From Alphaproteobacteria bacterium (lineage in GTDB: Bacteria; Pseudomonadota; Alphaproteobacteria; CACIAM-22H2): a DNA stretch of 64,000 nucleotides. How positions within the stretch are numbered: position 1 is the first letter of the stretch; each line of letters begins with the position of its first letter. Below, piece by piece: positions 42,120-51,705 of the stretch. Under the pieces are notes generated by a model. The model was not told the origin of the DNA. It made no database searches and was given only the letters and a program-made list of their open reading frames with translations. Where the stretch lies: NCBI GenBank assembly GCA_016124335.1, contig WGNX01000003.1:318747-382746 (forward strand), given 5' to 3'. Made by a program: the position numbers and the translations under genes.

Positions 42120-43324
42120 ACGCCCCCGTCACGCCTGCCGACATCGCGGCCGCCGCGCGCCGCATCGAAGGCCGTGTCCTGCGCACGCCCACGCTGCGCT
42201 CGGGCACGCTGTCGCAGATCACCGGTGCGGAAATCTGGATCAAGTTCGAGAACCACCAGTTCGTCGCCTCGTTCAAGGAGCGCGGCGCGCTCAACAAGCT
42301 CTCCCAGCTTTCTCCCGACGAGCGCAAGCGCGGCGTCATCGCCATGTCGGCAGGAAATCACGCTCAGGCGGTCGCCTACCACGCAAGCCGGCTCGGCATC
42401 GCGGCGACGATCGTGATGCCCAAGGCCACGCCCAACGCCAAGGTCGCGCGCACGCGCGACCACGGTGCACGCGTGATCCTCGAAGGCGAAACACTGGCGG
42501 AATCGGCGGCCTTTGCCCGCACGCTGGCAGAGAAGGAGGCGCTGGTCTTCGTGCATCCCTACGACGATCCGGCGATCATCGCGGGCCAGGGGACGCTTGC
42601 GCTCGAGATGCTCGCCGACGTTCCCGAACTGGACACGCTCGTCATTCCGGTCGGCGGCGGCGGCATGATCGCCGGCTCGACGATCGCGGCGAAATCGATC
42701 AAGCCCGCGATCGACATCTACGGCGTCGAGGTTTCGGCGTTCGCGGCCGCCGCCCAGCGCAAGGCCGGCCTGCCGATCCGCACCGGCGGGCCGACCATCG
42801 CCGAAGGCATCGCGGTTGCCGAAATCGGCAAGCTCACCTGGCCCGTCATCGAGCGCGACGTGCGCGAGGTTCTGGTCGTGGACGAGCTGGATGTCGAACG
42901 CGCGATCGTCCTCCTGATCGAAATCGAGAAGACCGTTTCGGAAGGGGCTGGCGCCACCGGCCTTGCCGCGGTCCTTGCACACCCCGACCGTTTCCGCGGC
43001 CGCAAGGTCGGGCTCGTGCTCTGCGGCGGCAACATCGACACGCGGATTCTCTCGAGCGTGCTGCTGCGCGGCCTTGCGCGCGACGGGCGCCTCGTGCGCC
43101 TCAGCGTCGACATTGCCGACCGGCCCGGCGCGCTCGCCGAACTGGCCCAGCGCATCGGCGCCGGCGGCGGCAACATCGTCGAGATCGAGCACCAGCGCAT
43201 CTTCACCGAAAAATCGGCGAAGAGCGTGACCGTCGACACGACGATCGAGGTCGTGGACCGTGCGGCGGGCGAGGTGCTTGTCGCGGACCTCGCGGCGGCC
43301 GGTTTCGCGACGCGCCGCATCTAG
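42116..43324 (+). CDS. ilvA: threonine ammonia-lyase (threonine dehydratase), with C-terminal ACT domain
   Basis: 402 residues. Fold type II PLP enzyme: Lys54 in ASFKERGALN is the Schiff base; SAGNHAQAVAYHA, VIPVGGGGMIAGS and SEGAGATGLAAV are the other conserved blocks. A single ACT domain (about 328-402, starting RLSVDIADRPGALAELAQRI) follows, as in the TdcB-like one-ACT form. Converts L-threonine to 2-oxobutanoate and ammonia. Whether biosynthetic or catabolic is not resolved; no ilv partner is adjacent. Confidence 0.92.
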   Translation: MNAPVTPADIAAAARRIEGRVLRTPTLRSGTLSQITGAEIWIKFENHQFVASFKERGALNKLSQLSPDERKRGVIAMSAGNHAQAVAYHASRLGIAATIVMPKATPNAKVARTRDHGARVILEGETLAESAAFARTLAEKEALVFVHPYDDPAIIAGQGTLALEMLADVPELDTLVIPVGGGGMIAGSTIAAKSIKPAIDIYGVEVSAFAAAAQRKAGLPIRTGGPTIAEGIAVAEIGKLTWPVIERDVREVLVVDELDVERAIVLLIEIEKTVSEGAGATGLAAVLAHPDRFRGRKVGLVLCGGNIDTRILSSVLLRGLARDGRLVRLSVDIADRPGALAELAQRIGAGGGNIVEIEHQRIFTEKSAKSVTVDTTIEVVDRAAGEVLVADLAAAGFATRRI

Positions 43325-43347
43325 CGCCCCGTGCGGAACTCCAGCCC

Positions 43348-44223
43348 GTGAGGCCGCGCGACGTTGCCGCGTATGTGTTCCTTGCGTTCCTTTGGGGGGC
43401 TTCGTTCCTCGTCCTCCTGCGTGTCGTCTCGGCATTCGGCTGGGCGGGGGCCGTTTCGCTGCGCAGCCTGCTTGCCGCCGCCGTGCTCGCGGTCCTTGCG
43501 CGCCTTTTCGGCCGGCGTCTGGCGTTCTCGGCCGGCTGGCGGCACTTCGCGATCGTCGGCGCCACGACCGTCGCCGGCCAGCTCGTCGGACTTTCCATCG
43601 CGACCCCGCTGATCGGGACGGCGATGGCCGCCATCCTCGTCGCGACGATCCCGCTTTTCTCGATGCTGATCGGGCGGATGTGGCGGACCGAGCGGATCGG
43701 CCGCCGTGCGCAGGTAGGGCTCGTCGCGGGCTTCGGCGGCATCGTCCTTCTCGTCGGCTTTCCGGCAACGCCGGTCGATGCGAATTTCGCGTTCGGCTGC
43801 GCGGCCTCGATCCTTTCCGCGATCGCCGCCGCCTTCGGCAGCAACTACGCGAACGTCACGCTGCGCGGGACGAGTTCGATCGAGATCACGACCGGTGCCT
43901 TCGCGATCGGCGGGCTCATGACCTTGCCGCTGCTGCTGTTCGTTCCCCTGCCCGCCGTTCCGACGGCCGCCGAATTCGGCTACCTGCTCGTCCTCGGCGG
44001 CACGATGAGCGCCGTCGCCTACGTCGTCTATTTCCGGCTCGTGTCGGCCATCGGCGCCACGCGCGCGATCAGCGTCGAATTCGCCGTCACGCTGGTCGCC
44101 GTCGCGATCGGCGCGACCTTTCTTGGCGAACGGCTGGGGCCCGTCCAGATCGCGGGCGCCATCCTGATCGTGCTTGGCTGCGGAACCGTGCTCGGCGTCT
44201 TCCCGCCGAAACGCCGGGCCTAG
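43348..44223 (+). CDS. EamA/DMT-family transporter
   Basis: 291 residues, about ten helices in two repeats. [18 protein letters not shown] at the N-terminus and the second-repeat end [29 protein letters not shown] are typical. GTG start at 43348, 23 nt after ilvA, so probably co-transcribed; an export role for an amino acid or keto acid is possible. Stop codon overlaps the convergent ATPase gene in CTAG (44220-44223). Confidence 0.88.
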   Translation: MRPRDVAAYVFLAFLWGASFLVLLRVVSAFGWAGAVSLRSLLAAAVLAVLARLFGRRLAFSAGWRHFAIVGATTVAGQLVGLSIATPLIGTAMAAILVATIPLFSMLIGRMWRTERIGRRAQVGLVAGFGGIVLLVGFPATPVDANFAFGCAASILSAIAAAFGSNYANVTLRGTSSIEITTGAFAIGGLMTLPLLLFVPLPAVPTAAEFGYLLVLGGTMSAVAYVVYFRLVSAIGATRAISVEFAVTLVAVAIGATFLGERLGPVQIAGAILIVLGCGTVLGVFPPKRRA

Positions 44224-45236
44224 CGCGGCGGCAGGCGGCCTTCTTCGACCGCATGGCAGGCGACCATGGCACCCGTCGGTGCCGGCCGGGACACCGGCGC
44301 TTCGCGCCGGCAACGGTCCGTCGCGAGCGGACAGCGCGGATGGAACGTGCAGCCGGTCGGCGGGTCGATGGGATTGGGCACCTCGCCCGCGACCGGCGTT
44401 CGCGGCCGCCCGCTCATTTCCAGATCGGGGATCGCGTCCAGCAGCATGCGCGTATAGGGATGCTGCGGCTGCCCGAAGATCGTTCTCACGTCGCCGACTT
44501 CGACCAGCCTGCCCAGATACATCACGCCGACGCGGTCGGAGATGTAGTAGACGACCGCGAGATTGTGACTGATGAAAAGATAGGTGAGCCCCAGCTGGCG
44601 CTGGAGATCCTTCATCAGGTTCAGGATCTGCGCCTGGACCGAGACGTCGAGCGCGGAGGTCGGCTCGTCGCACACCAGGAATTCCGGGTTCGAAGAGAGC
44701 GCGCGCGCAATCGAAATTCGCTGGCGCTGGCCGCCGGAGAATTCATGCGGGAATTTCTCGCGATCGGCCGGCGAAAGGCCGACCTGAACCAGCAGCTCGT
44801 CGACGCGCGCGCGGATCGCGCCGGGATCGGAAAGGATGCCGTGCACGACGATGGGTTCGGCGACGATGCGCCCGACGCGCCAGCGCGGATTGAGCGAGGC
44901 GTACGGATCCTGGAAGATCATCTGGAAACGGCGCCGGACGCGCTCGGCCTCCGCGCGCGAACCGAGCTGGGCCATGTCCGTTCCGTCGAAGACGACCGAT
45001 CCCCGCGAAGGCCGGTAGAGCCCGACCACGAGCCGGGCCACGGTCGACTTGCCGCAGCCTGATTCGCCCACGAGCGACAATGTCTCGCCCTTGCGGATCC
45101 CGAAACTGACGCCGTCGACCGCGCGCAGGATCTGGCGCGGAATGCCGTCGAGCAGGCGGTTGAGCAGCGGCCGCGAAACGTCGAAATGCCGCGCGAGATC
45201 GTTCGCGGCGACAAGCGGGGTGCCCGGGCCGGTCAT
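44220..45236 (-). CDS. peptide-type ABC transporter ATP-binding protein (DppF/OppF-like)
   Basis: 338 residues. Walker [14 protein letters not shown]-loop [14 protein letters not shown], signature [15 protein letters not shown], Walker [13 protein letters not shown], switch His FISHN. The C-terminal oligopeptide/dipeptide transporter extension has the cysteine cluster [19 protein letters not shown] ... CHAVEEG, probably an iron-sulfur site. Overlaps the upstream ATPase gene by 4 nt. Second of the two ATPases for permeases at 46228-48143. Confidence 0.94.
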   Translation of the reverse strand: MTGPGTPLVAANDLARHFDVSRPLLNRLLDGIPRQILRAVDGVSFGIRKGETLSLVGESGCGKSTVARLVVGLYRPSRGSVVFDGTDMAQLGSRAEAERVRRRFQMIFQDPYASLNPRWRVGRIVAEPIVVHGILSDPGAIRARVDELLVQVGLSPADREKFPHEFSGGQRQRISIARALSSNPEFLVCDEPTSALDVSVQAQILNLMKDLQRQLGLTYLFISHNLAVVYYISDRVGVMYLGRLVEVGDVRTIFGQPQHPYTRMLLDAIPDLEMSGRPRTPVAGEVPNPIDPPTGCTFHPRCPLATDRCRREAPVSRPAPTGAMVACHAVEEGRLPPR

Positions 45237-46231
45237 CGTCGCACCGCCGGAGCCGGATCGTAGAGCCAGCACGCGACATCCGTGGCGTCGACCGTGAGCG
45301 GCTCGGGCCGTTCGGCCCGGCAACGCTCGAACGCCTTCGCGCAGCGCGGATTGAACGCGCAGCCCTTCGGGATCGCGCTAAGGCGCGGCATCGCCCCGTC
45401 GATCTGCGCGAGCCGCCCGCCCGCTTCGCCGATCTTCGGGATCGAGCCCATCAGCCCTTCGGTGTAGGGGTGGCGCGCGCGCGAAATGACGTCGCGCACC
45501 GGCCCGATCTCGGCAATGCGTCCGGCGTACATCACCGCCACGCGATCGGCGGTCTCGGCGATGACGCCCATGTCGTGCGTCACGAGCATCACGGCGGTTC
45601 CATGTTCACGGCACAGGCGCTTGATGAGCGTGATGATCTGCGCCTGGATGGAAACGTCCAGCGCGGTCGTCGGCTCGTCGGCGACGATGAGGCGCGGGTT
45701 GGCGCTGAGCGCCAGGGCGATGACGACGCGCTGGCGCATGCCGCCGGAAAACTGGTGCGGATAGTGGTCGATCCGCCGTTCGGCCGCCGGGATGCCGACG
45801 TCCTGCAGGAGCTGGAGGGCACGCTCGCGCGCGGCCTTCTCGCTCATGTCGAGATGCGTGAGGATCGTTTCGACCAGTTGCCGACCGACCGTGTAGAGCG
45901 GGTTGAGCGATGTCAGCGGGTCCTGGAAGATCGCGCCGATCTCGCGCCCCCGCACCCGGCGCATCTTCTCGTACGGCAGGCCGTCGATCCGCCGCCCGTC
46001 GAGCCGGATTTCGCCGCCCGCAATGCGGCCCGGCGGTTCGAGCAATCCGATGATCGCGGCACCCGTCATCGACTTGCCTGCACCGGACTCGCCGACCACG
46101 CCCAGCACCTCGCCCGGCGCGATGTCGAAGGAAACGTCGTCGACCGCCACGAGCGTGCCGCGGCGCATGGGAAACTCGACCCGCAGGTTGCGGACCTCCA
46201 GCAGCTTGGTGCGGTCGGGCGCCATCGTCAT
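45233..46231 (-). CDS. peptide-type ABC transporter ATP-binding protein (DppD/OppD-like)
   Basis: 332 residues. Walker [13 protein letters not shown]-loop [20 protein letters not shown], signature [15 protein letters not shown], Walker [13 protein letters not shown], switch LVTHDMGV. Cysteine-bearing C-terminal extension ([21 protein letters not shown] ... VACWLY). Pairs with the DppF-like subunit. Overlaps the permease gene upstream by 4 nt. These ATPases might also serve the ATPase-less system at 36219-39696 (inference). Confidence 0.94.
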   Translation of the reverse strand: MTMAPDRTKLLEVRNLRVEFPMRRGTLVAVDDVSFDIAPGEVLGVVGESGAGKSMTGAAIIGLLEPPGRIAGGEIRLDGRRIDGLPYEKMRRVRGREIGAIFQDPLTSLNPLYTVGRQLVETILTHLDMSEKAARERALQLLQDVGIPAAERRIDHYPHQFSGGMRQRVVIALALSANPRLIVADEPTTALDVSIQAQIITLIKRLCREHGTAVMLVTHDMGVIAETADRVAVMYAGRIAEIGPVRDVISRARHPYTEGLMGSIPKIGEAGGRLAQIDGAMPRLSAIPKGCAFNPRCAKAFERCRAERPEPLTVDATDVACWLYDPAPAVRR

Positions 46232-47139
46232 CGAAGCTTCGGATTCAGGGCGTCGCGCAGCCAGTCGCCCAGCAGATTGACTGCGAGGACCATGACGACG
46301 AGCGCGATGCCGGGAAAGACGGTGATCCACCATTCGCCCGAAAACAGGAAGTTGTTGCCGATGCGGATCAGCGTGCCCAGCGAAGGCTCGGTCGGCGGAA
46401 CGCCGACGCCCAGAAAGGAAAGCGTCGCCTCGGTGATGATGGCGATGGCCAGATGGATCGTGGCGATGACCAGCACCGGCCCCAGCACGTTGGGAAGGAC
46501 ATGCTGGAGCATGATCGCGACCGGATGGCGGCCGATCACGCGCGCGGCCTGCACATACTCCTTGCCCTTTTCGACCATGCACGAGCCGCGCACGGTGCGC
46601 GCATACTGCACCCATCCGGAAAACCCGATCGCCAGGATCAGGACGTAGAGCGCGATCTCGTGCTGAAGCTCCTGCGGGATCACGAGCCGCGCGACGCCGT
46701 CGATCAGCAGCGCGATGAGGATTGCGGGAAATGAAAGCTGCACGTCGGCCACGCGCATGATGACCGCGTCGATCGTGCCACCCGCATACCCGGCCACAAG
46801 ACCCAGCGCGATGCCGAGAACCATCGCGAACACGACCGAGAAGACGCCCACAAGCAGCGATATCCGGCTGCCGAACAGGATCGTCGAGAAGACGTCGCGG
46901 CCTTGCGTATCCGTCCCCAGCGGGAAATGCGCCTGACCGTCGGGCAGCCAGAACGGCGGAAGCGAAGCGTCCATGAGATCGACCTGCCGGAGGTCGAACG
47001 GGTTCTGGGGCGCGATCCACGGCGCGAAGATGGCGCCGGCGAAAAACAGCAGCGTGACGACCGCGGAGAGCATCACGACCGGCGAGCGGCGGAAACTGTA
47101 GTAGATGTCGGAATCGAGAGCCCTGCGCAGCGCGTCCAT
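46228..47139 (-). CDS. peptide-type ABC transporter permease (DppC-like)
   Basis: 303 residues. N-terminal helix after FRRSPVVM, then FPLGTDTQGRDVFSTILFGSRISLLVG, EAA loop EYVQAARVIGRHPVAIMLQHVLPN and LSFLGVGVPPTEPSLGTLIRIG. Six helices. Lies between the DppB-like gene (11 nt upstream) and the ATPases. The operon order is permease, permease, ATPase, ATPase, with no binding protein in the window. Confidence 0.93.
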   Translation of the reverse strand: MDALRRALDSDIYYSFRRSPVVMLSAVVTLLFFAGAIFAPWIAPQNPFDLRQVDLMDASLPPFWLPDGQAHFPLGTDTQGRDVFSTILFGSRISLLVGVFSVVFAMVLGIALGLVAGYAGGTIDAVIMRVADVQLSFPAILIALLIDGVARLVIPQELQHEIALYVLILAIGFSGWVQYARTVRGSCMVEKGKEYVQAARVIGRHPVAIMLQHVLPNVLGPVLVIATIHLAIAIITEATLSFLGVGVPPTEPSLGTLIRIGNNFLFSGEWWITVFPGIALVVMVLAVNLLGDWLRDALNPKLR

Positions 47140-47150
47140 CGCGTCCCCTC

Positions 47151-48143
47151 TCAGTGGCCGTGGCCGGCGGCGGCCGCGCGATCGATGCGCAGGCGCGGAT
47201 CGACCCCGTAATAGAGCAGGTCGACGACGAGATTGATCATCACGAAGAAGAACGCGATCAGCACGAGATAGGCGGCCATCACCGGAATGTCGGCCGCACT
47301 GACCGACTGGATGAAGAGAAATCCCATCCCCGGCCACTGGAACACGGTCTCGGTGACGATCGCAAACGCGATGATCCCGCCGAGCTGAAGGCCGGTGATC
47401 GTGATGACCGGCACGAGCGTGTTCTTGAGCGCGTGGCCGAAATTGATCGCCCGATCCGAAAGCCCGCGCGCGCGCGCGAACTTGATGTAATCCGTGCGCA
47501 GCACCTCGAGCATTTCCGAACGCACGAGACGCATGATCAGCGTCATCTGGAACATCGCCAACGTGACCGACGGCAGGATGAGGGCGCGCAGGCCCGATTC
47601 CGTGAGAAAGCCCGTCGTCCACCAGCCGAGTGCCACGGTCGTGCCCCGCCCGAACGACGGCAACCAGCCGAGAACGACCGAAAAGACGAGGATGAGCAGG
47701 ATGCCGATGAGGAACGTCGGCAGCGACACGCCCACGAGGCTTACCGTCAGAAGCAGCCGCGAGAGCCAGCTTTCTCGATTGAGGCCGGTGTAGACTCCCA
47801 ACGGCACGCCGACGGCCAGTGCAAGCGCCGCCGCACAGAGCGACAGTTCGAGCGTCGCCGGCAGTCGCTCCAACAGAAGTTCGGAAACCGGCCGCGCCAA
47901 CCGGTAGGAAATCCCGAAATTGCCTTGCGCGGCATTGAGAAGGAAATGCACGTACTGCACGAAGAAGGGCTGGTCGAGGCCAAGCTCGTGCACGAGCAGG
48001 CGGCGCGATTCAGCCGTGAAATCCTGCCCGAGCATGATGGCGACGGGATCGCCGACATAGGCGAACAGCGAAAATGCGACGAACCCGACGGCCATCATCA
48101 CGAGCACGGCCTGCAACAGGCGGCGGATGACGAAGGCGATCAT
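47151..48143 (-). CDS. peptide-type ABC transporter permease (DppB-like)
   Basis: 330 residues. IRRLLQAVLVMMAVGFVAFSLFAYVGDPV at the N-terminus, LGLDQPFFVQYVHFLLNAAQGNFGISY, and EAA loop FARARGLSDRAINFGHALKNTLVPVIT. First gene of the second peptide-type importer. Divergent from the class III aminotransferase at 48445, which suggests that import and degradation are regulated together. Confidence 0.93.
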   Translation of the reverse strand: MIAFVIRRLLQAVLVMMAVGFVAFSLFAYVGDPVAIMLGQDFTAESRRLLVHELGLDQPFFVQYVHFLLNAAQGNFGISYRLARPVSELLLERLPATLELSLCAAALALAVGVPLGVYTGLNRESWLSRLLLTVSLVGVSLPTFLIGILLILVFSVVLGWLPSFGRGTTVALGWWTTGFLTESGLRALILPSVTLAMFQMTLIMRLVRSEMLEVLRTDYIKFARARGLSDRAINFGHALKNTLVPVITITGLQLGGIIAFAIVTETVFQWPGMGFLFIQSVSAADIPVMAAYLVLIAFFFVMINLVVDLLYYGVDPRLRIDRAAAAGHGH

Positions 48144-48444
48144 CGCCGTCCCTTTCCGCCAGCATCGCGATACAGCGGCATGTTGCCTACGATCCCTCGT
48201 CCAGCTCGCCCGACCGGCGCAACCCGTGTCAGGGCCCTAGGCACATTCCGCGCCACCCGGCGCCATCCCTTCGCCTGCGACGCGTTCGCGCACCTGTCCG
48301 TCACATTTCGTAATGTCTTGTCGTGTCGAAAAAAAGCAATTTCGCGAAAGCCGGCGACCCGATAGAACGTGTCGGGAACGTGACTTCGCGCGCACCCGGC
48401 GTTGGTGCTAGGATGCCCCGCATCGGAGCCTTGGGAGAGTCGAC
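48144..48444. other. divergent intergenic region between importer and aminotransferase
   Basis: 301 bp without a convincing gene; it must hold both promoters. A short open frame on the minus strand (48140-48484) has no coding-like composition. An A-run (seven A) near 48330, TTCGCGAA at about 48342, and CCCGA/TCGGG half-sites near 48358-48376 are visible, none decisive. No binding-protein remnant was recognised. Confidence 0.5.
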
Positions 48445-49842
48445 ATGAACGACGCGCGACCGCGCGGAAATTCGCTGGCTGCACGCGACATCGCAGCCCT
48501 CGTACATCCGTACACGAATCTTCGCACCCACGAAAAGGACGGCCCCGTCGTCGTCACCAAGGGCCATGGCGTCTACGTGCGCGACGACAGCGGCAAGGAC
48601 TATATCGAAGGCATGGCGGGCCTTTGGTGCGCCTCGCTCGGTTTCGACGAGCCGCGCCTTGCCGATGCCGCAAGCCGCCAGCTGCGCGAATTGCCCTATT
48701 ACCACATCTTCGCGGGCAAATCGCACGAGCCGGGCATCGTTCTGGCCGAGAAGCTCAAGGAAATCGCACCCGTTCCGATGTCGAAGGTCTTCTTCGCCGG
48801 CTCCGGGTCGGAAGCGAACGATACGGCGATCAAGATCCTCTGGTACATCGCCAATGCGGCCGGCACGCCGAAGCGCAAGAAGATCCTGAGCCGCGAGAAG
48901 GCCTATCACGGCGTGACGATCGCGGCGGCATCCCTTACCCGGCTGCCGATCAACCAGCGCGACTTCGATCTGCCGATCTTCCCGGTGGCGTACGCCGAAA
49001 CGCCGCATCACTATCGTCATGCGCTGCCTGGAGAGAGCGAAGATGCGTTCTCGACGCGCCTCGCCGAGAACCTCGAGAAGCTGATCCTTGCCGAAGATCC
49101 GGAAACGATCGTCGCGATGTTCGCCGAGCCGGTGATGGGTGCCGGCGGGGTGATCGTTCCGCCGGCGGGCTATTTCCCCAAGATCCAGGCCGTCCTCAGG
49201 AAGTACGGCATCCTGCTCGTGGCCGACGAGGTCATCTGCGGTTTCGGGCGCACCGGCAACATGTGGGGCACGCAGACCTACGACATCAAGCCCGACATCA
49301 TCACCTGCGCCAAGGCGCTGTCGGCGGCGTATCTGCCGATTTCGGCCGTGATGATCTCCGAGCAGATCTACGCGGCCATGCAGCAGCAGAGCGACAAGAT
49401 CGGCAGCTTCGGCCACGGCTATACCTATTCCGCGCATCCCGTGCCCGCCGCCGTCGCCATCGAGACGCTGAAGATCTACGAGGAACGCGACATCGTCGGC
49501 CATGTGCGGCGCGTTGCGCCGCGTTTCCTCAAAGGCCTCAAGTCGCTCGATGATCACCCGCTTGTGGGCGAGACGACGGGCGTGGGCCTTATCGGCGGCA
49601 TCCAGCTCGTCAAGGACAAGGCCTCGAAAACCTTCTTCCAGCCGTCGCAGGCTGTCGCCCCGCTCGTGGGCAAGGCCTGCGAAGTGGCCGGGCTCATGGC
49701 GCGCGCATTGTTCGACAATCGCGTCGCGATCTGCCCCCCGCTCGTCATCGACGAGGCACAGATCGACGAGATGTTCGCGCGACTGCGCAAGGGGCTCGAC
49801 GACGGCTACGCGGCGGCCAAGGCCAAGGGCTTGCTCGACTGA
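48445..49842 (+). CDS. class III aminotransferase (omega-amino acid/polyamine:pyruvate type)
   Basis: 465 residues. Motifs: GMAGLWCASLGF near the N-terminus, FFAGSGSEANDTAIKILWY, AEPVMGAGGVIVPP, VADEVICGFGRTGNMWG, and the PLP Lys290 in ITCAKALSAAYLPISAVM. Such enzymes move the terminal amino group of putrescine, beta-alanine or taurine-like compounds to pyruvate. First gene of a tight plus-strand run with hemA, a GS-like ligase, ALDH and Fe-ADH; divergent from the peptide-type importer. Ribosome site GGGAGAG. Confidence 0.93.
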   Translation: MNDARPRGNSLAARDIAALVHPYTNLRTHEKDGPVVVTKGHGVYVRDDSGKDYIEGMAGLWCASLGFDEPRLADAASRQLRELPYYHIFAGKSHEPGIVLAEKLKEIAPVPMSKVFFAGSGSEANDTAIKILWYIANAAGTPKRKKILSREKAYHGVTIAAASLTRLPINQRDFDLPIFPVAYAETPHHYRHALPGESEDAFSTRLAENLEKLILAEDPETIVAMFAEPVMGAGGVIVPPAGYFPKIQAVLRKYGILLVADEVICGFGRTGNMWGTQTYDIKPDIITCAKALSAAYLPISAVMISEQIYAAMQQQSDKIGSFGHGYTYSAHPVPAAVAIETLKIYEERDIVGHVRRVAPRFLKGLKSLDDHPLVGETTGVGLIGGIQLVKDKASKTFFQPSQAVAPLVGKACEVAGLMARALFDNRVAICPPLVIDEAQIDEMFARLRKGLDDGYAAAKAKGLLD

Positions 49843-49854
49843 GGCGGACCGGCA

Positions 49855-51072
49855 ATGCGAAGGAATTACGACCGGCATTTCGCGGATGCCACGACCAGGC
49901 TGAAGGCTGAGGGTCGCTATCGGGTGTTCGCCGATCTCGAGCGCAAATGCGGCGCGTTTCCCCGCGCGCGCTGGCACTCGCCGGACGGCCCGGTCGACGT
50001 CGTCGTCTGGTGCTCGAACGACTATCTGGGAATGGGCCAGCACCCGGCCACGCTTGCCGCGATGCGCGAGGTGCTGGACGCGAATGGTGCGGGCGCCGGC
50101 GGCACGCGCAACATCTCCGGCACGAACCATCAGCACGTCCTGCTCGAGCGCGAACTGGCCTCGCTCCACGCGAAGGAGGCAGCGCTCGTCTTCACATCCG
50201 GCTACAATGCGAATGAAGCGGCCCTCTCGGCGCTCGGCCGTCTTCTACCCGGCGCGGTGATCGTGTCCGACGAACTCAATCACGCCTCGATGATCGAGGG
50301 CATCCGCCATTCGGGCGCGGAAAAGCACATCTTCCGGCACAACGATCCGGCCGATCTCGCGCGCATCCTCGCCATGCTCGACCCGGCACGGCCGAAGATC
50401 ATCGCGTTCGAAAGCGTCTATTCGATGGACGGCGATGTCGCACCGATCCACGCGTTCTGCGACCTGGCCGAGCGCTACGACGCGCTGACCTATCTCGACG
50501 AAGTGCATGCCGTTGGCCTTTACGGCGCGCACGGCGCCGGCATCGCCGAGCGCGAAGGCGCGCAAGGGCGCATCGATATCGTGCAAGGGACGCTCGCAAA
50601 GGGGTTCGGCGTCGTCGGCGGTTACGTAGCGGGCAGTGCCGTTTTCTGCGACGCGGTGCGCAGCGTGGCACCGGGCTTCATCTTTTCGACCTCGATGCCG
50701 CCCGTCGTGGCGGCGGGCGCACTCGCGTCCATCCGGCATCTTCGGGAATCGAGCGTGGAACGCGCCGCGCTCGCGGATCGGGCCGCCCGGCTGAAGCACG
50801 TTCTGGGCGCGGCGGGGCTGCCGGTCATGGCATCCTCGACCCATATCGTTCCGCTGATGGTCGGCGATGCGCGTGCGTGCAAGCGCGCCTCCGACATGCT
50901 TCTCGAACGGCATCAAATCTACGTCCAGCCGATCAACTTCCCGACCGTCCCGCGCGGGACGGAACGCCTGCGACTGACGGCGACGCCTCTGCACGACGAT
51001 GCGCTCATGGATGACCTTGTATCCGCGCTTGTCGATGTGTGGGGCCGCCTCGAACTGAGAAAGGCCGCCTGA
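49855..51072 (+). CDS. hemA: 5-aminolevulinate synthase
   Basis: 405 residues, usual length. Closely follows alphaproteobacterial [68 protein letters not shown], and Lys249 in [17 protein letters not shown]; the specificity Thr-Arg-Asn-Ile of GGTRNI is kept. Condenses glycine and succinyl-CoA to ALA, first step of haem synthesis. 12 nt after the aminotransferase and 1 nt overlap with the next gene. Whether it is the housekeeping copy or a paralogue cannot be told from this window. Confidence 0.93.
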   Translation: MRRNYDRHFADATTRLKAEGRYRVFADLERKCGAFPRARWHSPDGPVDVVVWCSNDYLGMGQHPATLAAMREVLDANGAGAGGTRNISGTNHQHVLLERELASLHAKEAALVFTSGYNANEAALSALGRLLPGAVIVSDELNHASMIEGIRHSGAEKHIFRHNDPADLARILAMLDPARPKIIAFESVYSMDGDVAPIHAFCDLAERYDALTYLDEVHAVGLYGAHGAGIAEREGAQGRIDIVQGTLAKGFGVVGGYVAGSAVFCDAVRSVAPGFIFSTSMPPVVAAGALASIRHLRESSVERAALADRAARLKHVLGAAGLPVMASSTHIVPLMVGDARACKRASDMLLERHQIYVQPINFPTVPRGTERLRLTATPLHDDALMDDLVSALVDVWGRLELRKAA

Positions 51073-51623
51073 TGAAATATCGAGCCGCATTTCTGGGAGC
51101 CATTTCCGCGTGCCTTGCGGTCGCCGGATGCTCGCCGGAAAATACGCTGCTGTACGGCACTTACTACATGTCGTATTCGCCAAACGTGCCACGCATCGCG
51201 CAAAAGGACGGCCCCGTTCCGGTCGCGATGACCGGCGCACCGTTCGCGCCGTCGGAAATCGTCGCCGCGATGAACGCCCAGAAAAACATCTACCAGATGG
51301 AATTTGCAACCGACGGAAAGCCGGGTCCGAACGGCTATCGTGTTGCGCTGGTCTTCGACAGCAACGTCACCAATCCGTGCCTGTCCGACCAGACCGGCTC
51401 GTATGCCTGGCCGAAGGAGCAGGGAACCGTGCATGTCGCGGCGGCTTTCTGCCGTTACGGCGGTATGATTTCGCGGACCACCGGCCGGTTCCCGCAACCC
51501 GCCTCGCCGAACGACCCGGCCTTCCGTCAATTCATGAGCGACGTCATGACGGAGCTGCTTCCCATTCTCGAGCCTGACCGGATCGGCGGGAACGGCTGCG
51601 GCCGCCCCATAAACAGCTGCTGA
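51072..51623 (+). CDS. putative lipoprotein, unknown function
   Basis: 183 residues. Type II signal peptide [24 protein letters not shown] with lipidated Cys20. The mature part has no family I recognise; it includes MTGAPFAPSEIVAAMNAQ, an YRVALVFDSNVTNPC strand and further Cys residues (CLSDQ, FCRYGG, GCGRPINSC at the end), enough for disulfides. Its start overlaps the hemA stop (TGATG), so it is translated with hemA. Confidence 0.75.
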   Translation: MKYRAAFLGAISACLAVAGCSPENTLLYGTYYMSYSPNVPRIAQKDGPVPVAMTGAPFAPSEIVAAMNAQKNIYQMEFATDGKPGPNGYRVALVFDSNVTNPCLSDQTGSYAWPKEQGTVHVAAAFCRYGGMISRTTGRFPQPASPNDPAFRQFMSDVMTELLPILEPDRIGGNGCGRPINSC

Positions 51624-51705
51624 AGCGCCGAAATCTGCTCGTAATCCATTAGACCGGCCGGTTGCGTTGCGGCATTCTGCTGCCTCGACGAACCGGGGGA
51701 TTCTG

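Noticed and set aside
48140..48484. 114-codon minus-strand frame in the divergent gap
   Set aside because: No coding-like composition, no family match and it overlaps the aminotransferase start; treated as intergenic.
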